A stretch of DNA of 7,088 bases from Methanoregulaceae archaeon (GCA_028679275.1 JAJRBV010000041.1:1-7088), one strand, 5' to 3'. Positions 1-5,768 are shown, numbered from the stretch's first letter. A program made the numbers and translations. The notes: a model not told the origin generated them from the sequence alone.

Positions 1-458
1 AGAGGCCGCTCTTTCCCTGCGTCCCGGTGAGCAGGGGGACCACGCGGGAGCATCGAATGGCAGTCCATCGCGAATGCAATCAGCTCGGGATCGAGCATGA
101 GATCGATCGTTGCATGGTAAGGAAAATAATGGTACATGAGGAGGCGGTGAATGACCCTGATGTCCGGGAGGGATCCATCCCGGTACACCGGAGTCCCGTG
201 AACGGTCCGGAGTTTGATTACCCCGTCAGGGTGCCGGGGGGGAAGATGATACGGGGGCCGGTTCAGATCCACCACCATCCTTGAGATATCGGTATCAAGG
301 TACGAGACGACCCGGTCATGGAACTGGTAAAGCGCCCGGGTTGCCGGGTCGCTGTAGTAGGCGAGCTCGGTCCTGGTGAGCGCGAAATGGAAAGAGACCT
401 CTTCAGGCACCCGGGTTCCCCCGTGAGGCACTGAAATAAGGAACGGATATCGTCTCAT
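1..458 (-). CDS. N-formylglutamate amidohydrolase family protein (partial, C-terminal part outside window)
   Basis: Reading the minus strand from an ATG at 458 gives 152 open codons to the left edge, so the C-terminal part is missing. The visible part carries the signature blocks of the N-formylglutamate amidohydrolase (HutG-like) family. These are SVPHGG at residues 9-14, DLNRPP at 64-69 and DCHSM at 132-136; the His and Asp residues of such blocks bind the catalytic metal in this family. Known family members hydrolyse N-formylglutamate to formate and glutamate, or related N-acyl amino acids, in the cytoplasm. No histidine-degradation gene is visible beside it, so the true substrate is open. 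It is transcribed away from the small wHTH gene; the 135-base gap between them is likely to hold both promoters. No strong Shine-Dalgarno precedes the ATG. The family call is firm, the substrate is not. Confidence 0.82.
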   Translation of the reverse strand, partial: MRRYPFLISVPHGGTRVPEEVSFHFALTRTELAYYSDPATRALYQFHDRVVSYLDTDISRMVVDLNRPPYHLPPRHPDGVIKLRTVHGTPVYRDGSLPDIRVIHRLLMYHYFPYHATIDLMLDPELIAFAMDCHSMLPRGPPAHRDAGKERP

Positions 459-580
459 CAGGGTAATGGTTGGAACGGGAGGAAGATGAATATTCGGAAG
501 AAGGGAGTACCGGGAGATCGAGATCCTTTTATGAGACTACCAAGCCTAGATTCCTGCGAAGAACAGGAACGGCCTGTGTT

Positions 581-587
581 GAGGAGG
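581..587 (+). promoter_or_regulatory. Ribosome binding site deciding the start of the wHTH gene
   Basis: GAGGAGG lies six bases before the ATG at 594. It is a far better match to the archaeal anti-Shine-Dalgarno than anything at a useful distance from the in-frame ATGs at 486 or 531, so it supports 594 as the start. Confidence 0.6.
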
Positions 588-593
588 ATACAG

Positions 594-884
594 ATGGAAA
601 AACCGCCGAATTTCATACGGAACAACGAAGAATGGATCGTCTGGCTCCTTGCCGGGGAGTTTTCAGGATCGGCAACACCCCGGGTTCTCTCTGAACGAAC
701 CGCGCTTCCCCTGGATACCATCCATGATAACTTCCTTTACATGGAACGGGTGGGGCTTCTCTCCATCGAACGCGATCCCGGAAAAAAGTACCCTGAAGAG
801 ATCGCAAAAGTCAGCCTGACCGGTATCAGCCGAAATCTCTACGAAGAAATGAAACAGCGGCCTGATCCAGGGGACCTTTTCTGA
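594..884 (+). CDS. Small winged-helix-like protein, putative transcription regulator
   Basis: From the ATG at 594 this encodes 96 residues; the frame stays open further upstream, to ATG 486 (132 residues). I prefer 594 because it has the best ribosome site and because the extra 37 residues are Arg/Pro-rich and look non-homologous. The protein opens with a helix (NEEWIVWLLAG). A likely helix-turn-helix follows at about residues 27-53, covering SERTALPLDTI and NFLYMERVGLL. The charged segment after it (IERDPGKKYPEEIAKVSL) suits a wing, and a final helix ends in an acidic tail. This is the layout of archaeal wHTH DNA-binding proteins of the 'leave the promoter, separate strands by effector' size class, but I recognise no named family. 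No effector domain is present. The next gene, 87 bases downstream, has its own TATA box. The gene is probably real; the regulator role is inference from the predicted fold. Confidence 0.6.
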   Translation: MEKPPNFIRNNEEWIVWLLAGEFSGSATPRVLSERTALPLDTIHDNFLYMERVGLLSIERDPGKKYPEEIAKVSLTGISRNLYEEMKQRPDPGDLF

Positions 885-938
885 TCGGGGATATTATGGC
901 GTAATCCCTCTGGTAACCGTCCTGTTTTCCCGTATCGT

Positions 939-948
939 GAAATATATA
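939..948 (+). promoter_or_regulatory. TATA box (box A) for the MetOD1-like gene
   Basis: GAAATATATA stands out in GC-rich DNA and matches the archaeal TATA element. Its centre lies about 28 bases before the ATG at 972, so transcription should begin at or within a few bases of the start codon. No Shine-Dalgarno lies before that ATG, which agrees with a leaderless mRNA. Confidence 0.6.
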
Positions 949-971
949 GGAAAGACGCCCGCATCCGGATA

Positions 972-1502
972 ATGAGAGAAATGGTGGGAAAAATCCCAAT
1001 CCCTGAAGAGATACGGTGGCAGTCCGCCGCAAAGATTGCGTCGATGATCCCGGTTGCCTATGGTATGGCATTCCGGGACAGGATCGGTCCCGATTATGAG
1101 AGGCTCGAGCAGCAGGTCTGGGTAGCCCTTGCGCATGAGGCAATGATCGTTGCCCGGACCTTCTCCCTTCCCGTGGGTAATGCCCGGGAACTTACCTCAG
1201 CCCTTGACATCCTGAACTCAGTCTTCTTCGGGCCGGAGATCAAGTCCGAACAGGTCTCGTTTGAGAGCGACCGTGCGGTCCTGCTCGTAAGAAAATGCCC
1301 CCTGATGCTGCGGGAGCAGGAACTTCATGCACCGCCCGGGAATGTGTTCAACCGGTGCCTGGCCTTCTCGATTGCCGTGATTGAGGAACTGAACCCGGAA
1401 TACACGTTGCGTTTTATCCGGGGGATGTGCCAGGGAGACAGGAACTGCGAGATGAAGATCATCACAAAAAAAGCTGCCGAAGAGGCGGAAAAGAAAAAAT
1501 AA
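972..1502 (+). CDS. Four-cysteine signalling-type protein, MetOD1 (methanogen output domain)-like
   Basis: The product has 176 residues, with no signal peptide and no membrane segment. The N-terminal half is mostly helical. The C-terminal half holds four cysteines: C109 in a KCP motif, C129 in FNRCLAF, then C153 and C159 in a GMCQGDRNCEMKI segment. The tail is Lys/Glu-rich. This cysteine arrangement with a closing 'C-x5-C-x-hydrophobic' strand resembles the methanogen output domain (MetOD1) and the related V4R/small-molecule-binding group, which usually sit at the C-terminus of methanogen sensor proteins. Here the domain appears alone. It may bind a metal or a thiol-reactive ligand; this is inference. 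ATG 972 is chosen because the TATA box at 939-948 places the transcription start there; ATG 981 is an in-frame alternative. The upstream neighbour is a wHTH-like gene on the same strand, so a sensor/regulator pair is possible. The gene is certain, the family call moderate. Confidence 0.7.
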   Translation: MREMVGKIPIPEEIRWQSAAKIASMIPVAYGMAFRDRIGPDYERLEQQVWVALAHEAMIVARTFSLPVGNARELTSALDILNSVFFGPEIKSEQVSFESDRAVLLVRKCPLMLREQELHAPPGNVFNRCLAFSIAVIEELNPEYTLRFIRGMCQGDRNCEMKIITKKAAEEAEKKK

Positions 1503-1544
1503 GGGTGTAGTACTAATCTGACCGCCAAATCCTATATCAGAATA

Positions 1545-1777
1545 CGACTGAAAAAGTGGTATGTATCCAGTTCTGAAATCGACATGAAAAAAGTAAACGA
1601 ACATTCGTACGGATGCGAAAAAGAATCTGGTACGTAACACCGGTCTATCGAATAATGGGAGACGCCACAGCGGCGGGGATAAGTCGAAAGCGCAACCCAA
1701 AGGAGCGTCTTAATAAAGGTAGTGATCTAAAACCGGTTGAAAACTTAGTGGCTGAAATGCCACTCTACCCAGAATAA
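1545..1777 (+). pseudogene. Decayed 3' end of an IS200/IS605-type tnpB gene
   Basis: No intact gene lies between 1503 and 1792, but two frames together read like the end of a TnpB protein. The first frame (from about 1545) gives a KKWYVSSSEID stretch, a damaged zinc-ribbon-like HSYGCEKESGT and, after a stop codon, HRSIE, which recalls the 'C-G-T-x-H-x-R-D-x-N' end of the TnpB ribbon and last RuvC motif. The second frame then continues with IMGDATAAG, a basic stretch, KPVENLVAEMPLYPE and a TAA at 1775-1777. A GD-T segment followed by a PVE tail is common at TnpB C-termini. The frame change, the internal stop and the missing Cys ligands mark it as dead. The second frame alone could encode a 54-residue peptide from ATG 1613, with no good ribosome site. 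The resemblance is by eye, so treat the family as probable rather than proven. Confidence 0.5.
1718..1769 (+). repeat. Nested inverted repeat at the end of the tnpB-like relic
   Basis: AGTGGC (1747-1752) and GCCACT (1759-1764) form a perfect six-base stem with a six-base loop. They are enclosed by GGTAG (1718-1722) and CTACC (1765-1769), which pair outside them. Folded RNA overlapping the 3' end of tnpB is the expected place for the subterminal hairpins or omega-RNA scaffold of an IS200/IS605 element. No T-tract follows, so an ordinary terminator is unlikely. Confidence 0.45.
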
Positions 1778-1792
1778 AGCAAAATACGGTTG

Positions 1793-2278
1793 CTACCCAA
1801 TCCGGCAGCTCTTCTTCCCCTGTTTCTCATAGAACTGCTGGTGATAGTCTTCGGCTGCATAGAACGGTGTGGAGGCAACAATCTCCGTTACGATCTGCCG
1901 CCTGCCATATCGCCCGGAATCTGCAAGTTTTTTCCTGGATTCTTCAGCGAGAATCTTCTGCTCATCAGAGTGGTAGAAGATAGCAGAGCGGTAGTTGGTG
2001 CCATAATCAGGTCCCTGCCGGTTGAGTTGGGTCGGGTCATGGATCGACCAGAAGAGGTCAAGGAGTCCCTGGTAGGTGACGATATCAGGATCAAATACCA
2101 CCAGAACAGCTTCGGCATGCCCGGTCCTTCCGGACGAGACCTCTTCGTAGTTCGGATGTTCTGTCCGTCCCCCGGTATACCCGACCTCGGTTGCGATCAC
2201 CCCTTTCACCTGGCGGAACGCAGCCTCAACCCCCCAGAAGCACCCGGCGGCAAACGTCGCCGTTTCTTTACGGGCCAT
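1793..2278 (-). CDS. msrA: Peptide-methionine (S)-S-oxide reductase MsrA
   Basis: The product is a full-length MsrA of 161 residues that reduces the S-epimer of methionine sulfoxide in proteins, a cytoplasmic repair activity. The catalytic block GCFWG is at residues 12-16 with the nucleophile C13. The other family blocks follow in order: GYTGG (33-37), GHAEAV (53-58), HDPTQLNRQG (80-89), the DYGTNYRS segment (91-98) and the EDYHQ motif (143-147). C158 near the C-terminus is a plausible resolving cysteine. GGAAGGT directly touches the ATG, so the ribosome site is unusually close. The gene lies 151 bases after the PEBP-family gene on the same strand and may use its own promoter. Its stop is only 15 bases from the end of the tnpB-like relic on the other strand. 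Confidence 0.96.
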   Translation of the reverse strand: MARKETATFAAGCFWGVEAAFRQVKGVIATEVGYTGGRTEHPNYEEVSSGRTGHAEAVLVVFDPDIVTYQGLLDLFWSIHDPTQLNRQGPDYGTNYRSAIFYHSDEQKILAEESRKKLADSGRYGRRQIVTEIVASTPFYAAEDYHQQFYEKQGKKSCRIG

Positions 2279-2349
2279 ACCTTCCGGTGGGTGTTCTTCC
2301 GGTATGAAGGTGTGTATCGCGGACCTTTGAACGGACAGCCGGATAGCCT

Positions 2350-2360
2350 GGTATACTATC
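2350..2360 (-). promoter_or_regulatory. Possible TATA box for msrA
   Basis: On the minus strand GATAGTATAC is the most TATA-like stretch in the 151-base gap between the PEBP gene and msrA. It would give a leader of about 50 bases. The match is moderate and the two genes could instead be co-transcribed. Confidence 0.28.
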
Positions 2361-2429
2361 TCTGCCTTTACCTGAAAGGGTATGCCCGGACTGTTTTCAG
2401 CCGTGGGTAGTGCCCTTCAGGGTGCCGGA

Positions 2430-2894
2430 TTACCGGGAGAAGAGTCCCGTAAGTGAACCCTTCCCGAGCATATGACCTTCCATGGCATCCCCAATATCTT
2501 TTCGCGTTACCGGGGCACGCAGCGCGAGAATGCTGTCAAGGGCATATACGTCGAAGTGATAGTGGTGGGGCCTTCCCGGGGGAGGGCAGGGTCCGCTGTA
2601 TTCCATCCTCCCGTAGCTGTTGGAGCCATGCCGGCTCCCGTCAATCAGTACGGGCTTTCTGGCAACCCCCTTCTGGATCCGTTTTGCATCTTTCGGGACA
2701 TTGTAGAGTATCCAGTGGGTAAAAAGACCGGAAGGAGCGTCCGGGTCATCACAGATAACTACGATACTCTGTGTGCCGGCGGGGAAGGATCCAAACGAGA
2801 GCGGAGGGGATACATTTGACCCTTTGCAGGTATATTCATCGGGTATTCGCGCCCCCTCCCCAAATGCCTCTGATGTAATTTCTATGGCTGTCAT
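2430..2894 (-). CDS. YbhB/YbcL family Raf kinase inhibitor-like (PEBP) protein
   Basis: The product has 154 residues and carries all conserved blocks of the bacterial/archaeal PEBP family. These are IPDEYTCKGSNVSPPL (17-32), the ligand-pocket motif DDPDAP (49-54), FTHW with the following NVP (58-67), and GPCPPPGRPHHYHF (101-114). Family members are compact beta-sheet proteins with an anion-binding pocket; their role in archaea is unknown, so no pathway is assigned. There is no signal peptide, so it should be cytoplasmic. ATG 2894 is chosen because GAGGA at 2901-2905 lies six bases before it. The GTG at 2897, one codon earlier, has only three bases of spacing and is the alternative. It is divergent from the dph6-like gene and upstream of msrA. 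Confidence 0.93.
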   Translation of the reverse strand: MTAIEITSEAFGEGARIPDEYTCKGSNVSPPLSFGSFPAGTQSIVVICDDPDAPSGLFTHWILYNVPKDAKRIQKGVARKPVLIDGSRHGSNSYGRMEYSGPCPPPGRPHHYHFDVYALDSILALRAPVTRKDIGDAMEGHMLGKGSLTGLFSR

Positions 2895-2928
2895 CACAGT
2901 TCCTCAGGAGGGATACGGGAACCCTGAC

Positions 2929-2943
2929 AACTAAAATGTTATG
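2929..2943. promoter_or_regulatory. Shared AT-rich patch in the divergent PEBP / dph6-like promoter region
   Basis: The intergenic stretch is GC-rich except for AACTAAAATGTTATG. On the plus strand TAAAATGTTA could act as the TATA box of the dph6-like gene (start near 2962). On the minus strand ATTTTAGT could serve the PEBP gene (start near 2908, just before its ribosome site). The direction and use are inferred from spacing only. Confidence 0.35.
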
Positions 2944-2986
2944 CCCCTCCCCTCCCGCAGGTTACATGAGGCCTGGACGAGAGATT

Positions 2987-3676
2987 ATGGGAGAGATGAA
3001 ACTCGGGGTGCTCTGTTCGGGTGGGAAAGACTCGGTCTTTGCCTGCGGACGTGCCATGGAAAAGGAAGAGGTCGTATGCCTTATTGCAATCCGGTCAGAA
3101 AACGAGGAGAGCTACATGTTTCACACCCCGAACGTTGCCTTTGTGACCCTCCAGGCAGAAGCGGCCGGCCTGCCGCTCATTGAGATGAAGACTGCCGGGG
3201 TAAAGGAGGAAGAACTCCTCGATCTCAGGAATGCTCTCATCCTGGCGAGGGAGCAGTTCAGGATTGAAGGGGTGGTGACCGGGGCGCTCTATTCGGTGTA
3301 CCAGGCCACCCGGGTACAGCGGCTCTGCCGAGAGCTCGGGCTCTGGTGCTTCAACCCTCTCTGGCATACCGCCCAGGAAGACTATATGCAGGTACTCATC
3401 AAAAAAGGGTTTGAAGTGATCGTTTCGGGGGTATTCGCTGCTCCGTTCGATGAGTCCTGGCTTGGAAGGCGGATCGACCTCCACTCCCTCCCTCTCCTGG
3501 AAAAATACTCAGAGCAGTATGGTATCATGCTCACCGGGGAGGGAGGGGAGTACGAGACGTTCGTCCTTGACGCCCCCTTTTTCAGAAAGAGGATCGAGAT
3601 CCGGGAAGCCTCTTCCGAATACCGCAATTACCGGGGAATATACCGGATTGTTCGTGCAGGGCTGGTGGAGAAATGA
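2987..3676 (+). CDS. dph6: Diphthine--ammonia ligase family PP-loop ATPase (Dph6-like)
   Basis: The product has 229 residues. Family members activate the carboxylate of diphthine on elongation factor 2 with ATP and replace it with an amide from ammonia, the last step of diphthamide synthesis. The PP-loop SGGKDS is at residues 11-16. The family blocks EGVVTGALYSVYQ (94-106) and GEGGEYETFVLDAP (184-197) are intact; the last is the hallmark of this ATP-pyrophosphatase group, formerly named after MJ0570. The C-terminal endoribonuclease-like domains of eukaryotic Dph6 are absent, as usual for archaea. The frame is open up to ATG 2936, but the Pro-rich leader is unlike the family, so 2987 is used and 2996 (MKLGVL) is nearly as good. 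No start has a convincing ribosome site. Its stop overlaps the next gene's ATG (ATGA), so the two are translationally coupled. Confidence 0.88.
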   Translation: MGEMKLGVLCSGGKDSVFACGRAMEKEEVVCLIAIRSENEESYMFHTPNVAFVTLQAEAAGLPLIEMKTAGVKEEELLDLRNALILAREQFRIEGVVTGALYSVYQATRVQRLCRELGLWCFNPLWHTAQEDYMQVLIKKGFEVIVSGVFAAPFDESWLGRRIDLHSLPLLEKYSEQYGIMLTGEGGEYETFVLDAPFFRKRIEIREASSEYRNYRGIYRIVRAGLVEK

Positions 3677-4248
3677 TCCTCCTTATCGATCTCTGTTACC
3701 GTGAAGACTCGCTCGGGTTTGACGAGTATGTCCTGCCAGTCGCCCGGATCGTTGAGCGATTGGGATTCAGAACTCGTTCTGTTCACTTTCATGCCGTATC
3801 GGCCGGAGAATGTTCTGGTGTAAAAGCCGTCATTCTTTGTGGGACCCCTCTTGCTGACAACGCCTTTCTCGATGAACCTGAAGATTTTTCATGGCTGAAA
3901 ACGAGCCGGATCCCGGTTCTCGGGGTATGTGCCGGCATGGAGACGATTTGCAGAATCTTTGGGGGGAAGCTTGAGCCCTGTATTGAGATTGGCATGACAG
4001 AAATCCGGGTGACGGGCAGGGATCCTTTGTTTCCGGAGTCCCACTCCTTTTCTGCGTACGAGCTCCACACGCTTGCCTGCACCGATCCCGGGCCCATGAA
4101 AATTATCGCGGTGTCAGATCGCTGTATCCAGGTTGTGAGGCACCCCACGAAACCCGTGTACGGGGTGATGTTTCATCCCGAAGTAAGAAATGAGTGGGCG
4201 GTGGAGCGGTTCCTCTCAATGACCCGGAAAGACGGGATCAGCCCGTGA
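3673..4248 (+). CDS. Class I glutamine amidotransferase-like protein
   Basis: The product has 191 residues and the fold signature of class I (triad) glutamine amidotransferases. The nucleophile elbow GVCAGM is at residues 84-89 with C86, and MFHPEV at 166-171 supplies H168 and E170, so the Cys-His-Glu triad is complete. A strand-rich N-terminus (ILLIDLCY) and a GTP motif after VILC also fit. Family members hydrolyse glutamine and pass ammonia to a synthase partner. It resembles stand-alone subunits such as the GMP synthase A type, but no GuaB/GuaA partner is nearby. Its ATG overlaps the stop of the Dph6-like gene by ATGA, so the most likely partner is that ammonia-using ligase. The 3' end overlaps the convergent pscS gene by 11 bases. 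The class is firm, the partner inferred. Confidence 0.85.
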   Translation: MILLIDLCYREDSLGFDEYVLPVARIVERLGFRTRSVHFHAVSAGECSGVKAVILCGTPLADNAFLDEPEDFSWLKTSRIPVLGVCAGMETICRIFGGKLEPCIEIGMTEIRVTGRDPLFPESHSFSAYELHTLACTDPGPMKIIAVSDRCIQVVRHPTKPVYGVMFHPEVRNEWAVERFLSMTRKDGISP

Positions 4249-5419
4249 CAGGAAGGCCGTTCTCACCGGCGATTTCCCTGAACGCGGATGCAAGGTATTC
4301 TGCCTGGGAATCGGTCATCCCGTAGGTGTTGAATTTCCAGACCTTTGTCGCGCCGGGAATGACGCCGGTAATGCCCCGTTCCTTCAGGGCACTGGAAAAG
4401 AAGAACCCGCGTTTCTTATGATTCTGTGCCACGCGGTCAAACGACCCGGTAGTATCTACCCTGCTCAGGGTGTGCTTCCGGGGATACTCGCTCCGGACGA
4501 TAGTTCCCCCTACTGACAGAAGCGCGTCGACAACCTTCTGCCCGTTTGAAAGTTCCCGCTCCCATCGTTTCACCCGTGACCTGACATGGGGAAAGGAGGC
4601 CATCATCCCGATCAGCGTGACTCCCATCAGGGTGCAGCCCATCATGCTGACCTCTTTGATCCCGAATGTCCTCCCGGTCACATCGGTCTTTGCAGTGGTG
4701 GTCCGAAAGACCTTCCCTGCCCACTCCCCGGTCGTGGCCAGTAGCCCGGAAGGTGCGGGTGCCGCCATGCTCTTGTGGCCTGAACCAACCACGAAATCGG
4801 CCCCGAGCGCTTTTCCATCCACTTCCATGATCCCGACGGTATAGGCCCCGTTGTAGAGGACAGGGATGTCGTACTGGTGGGCAACTCTTATGATTCCCCC
4901 CACATCATGGCAGTTTCCGTACTGGTAATCGAAATGGTCAAGAAAGAGGAGGGCTGGCGCACGTCCAAATTCTCTTGTCACTTCCTCAATCTTCCCTGCA
5001 GCGGCATCTGCAGTGATAAGGTTCTGTCCGGTCTTTGGTATCTCCCGGATAATCCCTCCTCTCCCCTCGACAGCCAGCACTTCGGTATAATGGGAGAGGG
5101 CCGTGATCAGGACCGGATCACCGGGTGTGATGAACGCATCAGCCACGGCCTGGAAGCCCCGCCTTGCACCAGGAACGACCCTCGCGATATCCATGTTAAC
5201 GAACCGGGCAAGGTCGCGGTGGAAGACATCCACGGGAGGTGTTTTGATATAATCCAGCCGGAACGGTTTTCTGCACTGGTCACAGACCGAATATCCGTCG
5301 CCGTAGGCAATGATCGCCTTCATCGCATCAGCAGTCAGCCGCCCGCCAACCTGGATGGGATCGATGTTGATACCGGACTCGTCTATATCCCGTACATCGA
5401 TGCTTCCTGCGCATTTCAT
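4238..5419 (-). CDS. pscS: O-phospho-L-seryl-tRNA:Cys-tRNA synthase (SepCysS)
   Basis: The product has 393 residues and is a PLP enzyme that turns Sep-tRNA(Cys), made by SepRS, into Cys-tRNA(Cys). This is the tRNA-dependent cysteine route of methanogens. The PLP lysine is K216 in GSGHKSMAAPAPSG. The cysteines known to matter in the family have clear counterparts: C46 and C49 (SVCDQC) and C262 (MMGC). Other recognisable blocks are INIDPIQVGG near the N-terminus, VPGARRGFQAV (82-92) and FLDHFDYQYGN (159-169). Length is normal for the family. ATG 5419 overlaps the stop of the 60-residue gene upstream (ATGA), so both are read from one mRNA. The other pathway enzyme, SepRS, is not in this window. 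The 3' end overlaps the convergent amidotransferase gene by 11 bases. Confidence 0.96.
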   Translation of the reverse strand: MKCAGSIDVRDIDESGINIDPIQVGGRLTADAMKAIIAYGDGYSVCDQCRKPFRLDYIKTPPVDVFHRDLARFVNMDIARVVPGARRGFQAVADAFITPGDPVLITALSHYTEVLAVEGRGGIIREIPKTGQNLITADAAAGKIEEVTREFGRAPALLFLDHFDYQYGNCHDVGGIIRVAHQYDIPVLYNGAYTVGIMEVDGKALGADFVVGSGHKSMAAPAPSGLLATTGEWAGKVFRTTTAKTDVTGRTFGIKEVSMMGCTLMGVTLIGMMASFPHVRSRVKRWERELSNGQKVVDALLSVGGTIVRSEYPRKHTLSRVDTTGSFDRVAQNHKKRGFFFSSALKERGITGVIPGATKVWKFNTYGMTDSQAEYLASAFREIAGENGLPVTG

Positions 5420-5598
5420 CGGGCAAGCTCCTCCCGTAACACGGCAACGCGTTTCTCGAGATCATCAAGAAGAGAGCGGATCCTTTCCTTCTGGCTTACA
5501 TCCAGATCATGCCCTGGGGCAGTCTCCCTGAGCATGACGCGGATGTCGGTCAGGATGAATAAACTCTCAAAAACAGCGTCGACAGCCCGTTTTGACAC
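5416..5598 (-). CDS. Small helical protein coupled to SepCysS
   Basis: This encodes 60 residues with no family I recognise. It is predicted all-helical: helix 1 at about residues 3-25 (hydrophobic face FESLFILTDIRVML), a Pro/Gly turn (APGHD), then a heptad-like second helix at about 34-59 (LLDDLEKRVAVLREEL). This makes a helical hairpin of the kind used for protein docking. The start is GTG 5598, three bases after GGTGATC (5601-5607), which matches the 3' half of the archaeal Shine-Dalgarno. The stop overlaps the ATG of pscS, so the two proteins are made together. A TATA box lies at 5628-5638. In some methanogens SepRS and SepCysS are bridged by the adaptor SepCysE or by a SepCysS N-terminal extension; this protein may be a detached equivalent, but that is inference from position and size. 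Confidence 0.72.
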   Translation of the reverse strand: MSKRAVDAVFESLFILTDIRVMLRETAPGHDLDVSQKERIRSLLDDLEKRVAVLREELAR

Positions 5599-5600
5599 CG

Positions 5601-5607
5601 GATCACC
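5601..5607 (-). promoter_or_regulatory. Ribosome binding site for the 60-residue gene
   Basis: On the minus strand GGTGATC lies directly upstream of the GTG start at 5598. It pairs with the 5'-AUCACC part of the archaeal 16S tail and justifies the non-ATG start. Confidence 0.55.
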
Positions 5608-5627
5608 ATACTAATATTGCGGAGGGG

Positions 5628-5638
5628 ACTATAAGATA
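5628..5638 (-). promoter_or_regulatory. TATA box of the small-protein/pscS operon
   Basis: TATCTTATAGT on the minus strand is a good box A. Transcription about 25 bases downstream would begin near 5606-5608, leaving a leader of only about 10 bases that is almost entirely the ribosome site. Confidence 0.5.
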
Positions 5639-5707
5639 ACCGATGTGCCCGGATGGCAGGCCCGACTGTCAGGGCATATCGGAACCAATTTTTGAATATT
5701 TTTTGTC

Positions 5708-5724
5708 GCAGGGAGTCTCCCTGC
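5708..5724. repeat. Inverted repeat, hairpin 1 in the gap before the pscS operon
   Basis: GCAGGGAG and CTCCCTGC are exact reverse complements around a single central base; in RNA a six-pair stem with a five-base loop is realistic. It lies between the end of the OB-fold membrane gene and the pscS operon promoter. On the minus strand it is followed by A-rich, not T-rich, sequence, so it is not a classical terminator. Confidence 0.5.
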
Positions 5725-5731
5725 CGGGAGC

Positions 5732-5752
5732 CCTGGTTGGCGTAAAACCAGG
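5732..5752. repeat. Inverted repeat, hairpin 2 in the gap before the pscS operon
   Basis: CCTGGTT (5732-5738) and AACCAGG (5746-5752) form a perfect seven-base stem with a seven-base loop. In minus-strand RNA a short T-run precedes and another lies within the stem-loop, which could contribute to termination of the upstream fdhC transcript. Confidence 0.5.
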
Positions 5753-5768
5753 CAAAAGAGTTCGAAAG

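Noticed and set aside
27..284. Plus-strand open frame of 85 codons
   Set aside because: It lies opposite the N-formylglutamate amidohydrolase frame, which carries clear family motifs; this frame shows none.
486..593. N-terminal extension of the wHTH gene from ATG 486 or 531
   Set aside because: The ribosome site fits ATG 594 much better and the extension is low-information Arg/Pro-rich sequence.
1503..1643. Read-through extension of the MetOD1-like gene past its TAA (44 open codons in the same frame)
   Set aside because: An open run of this length is expected by chance, and its sequence fits the tnpB-like relic rather than an extension of the signalling protein.
1790..2410. Plus-strand open frame of 206 codons
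   Set aside because: It is antisense to msrA, which is unmistakable; its translation has no recognisable domain.
2371..2420. CTGAAAGGG / CCCTTCAG imperfect repeat after the PEBP gene
   Set aside because: The arms do not match exactly, the loop is over 30 bases and no T-tract follows, so a terminator call is not supported.
4877..5614. Plus-strand open frame of 245 codons
   Set aside because: It is antisense to pscS and the small upstream gene; the long frame is a by-product of GC-biased codon use.
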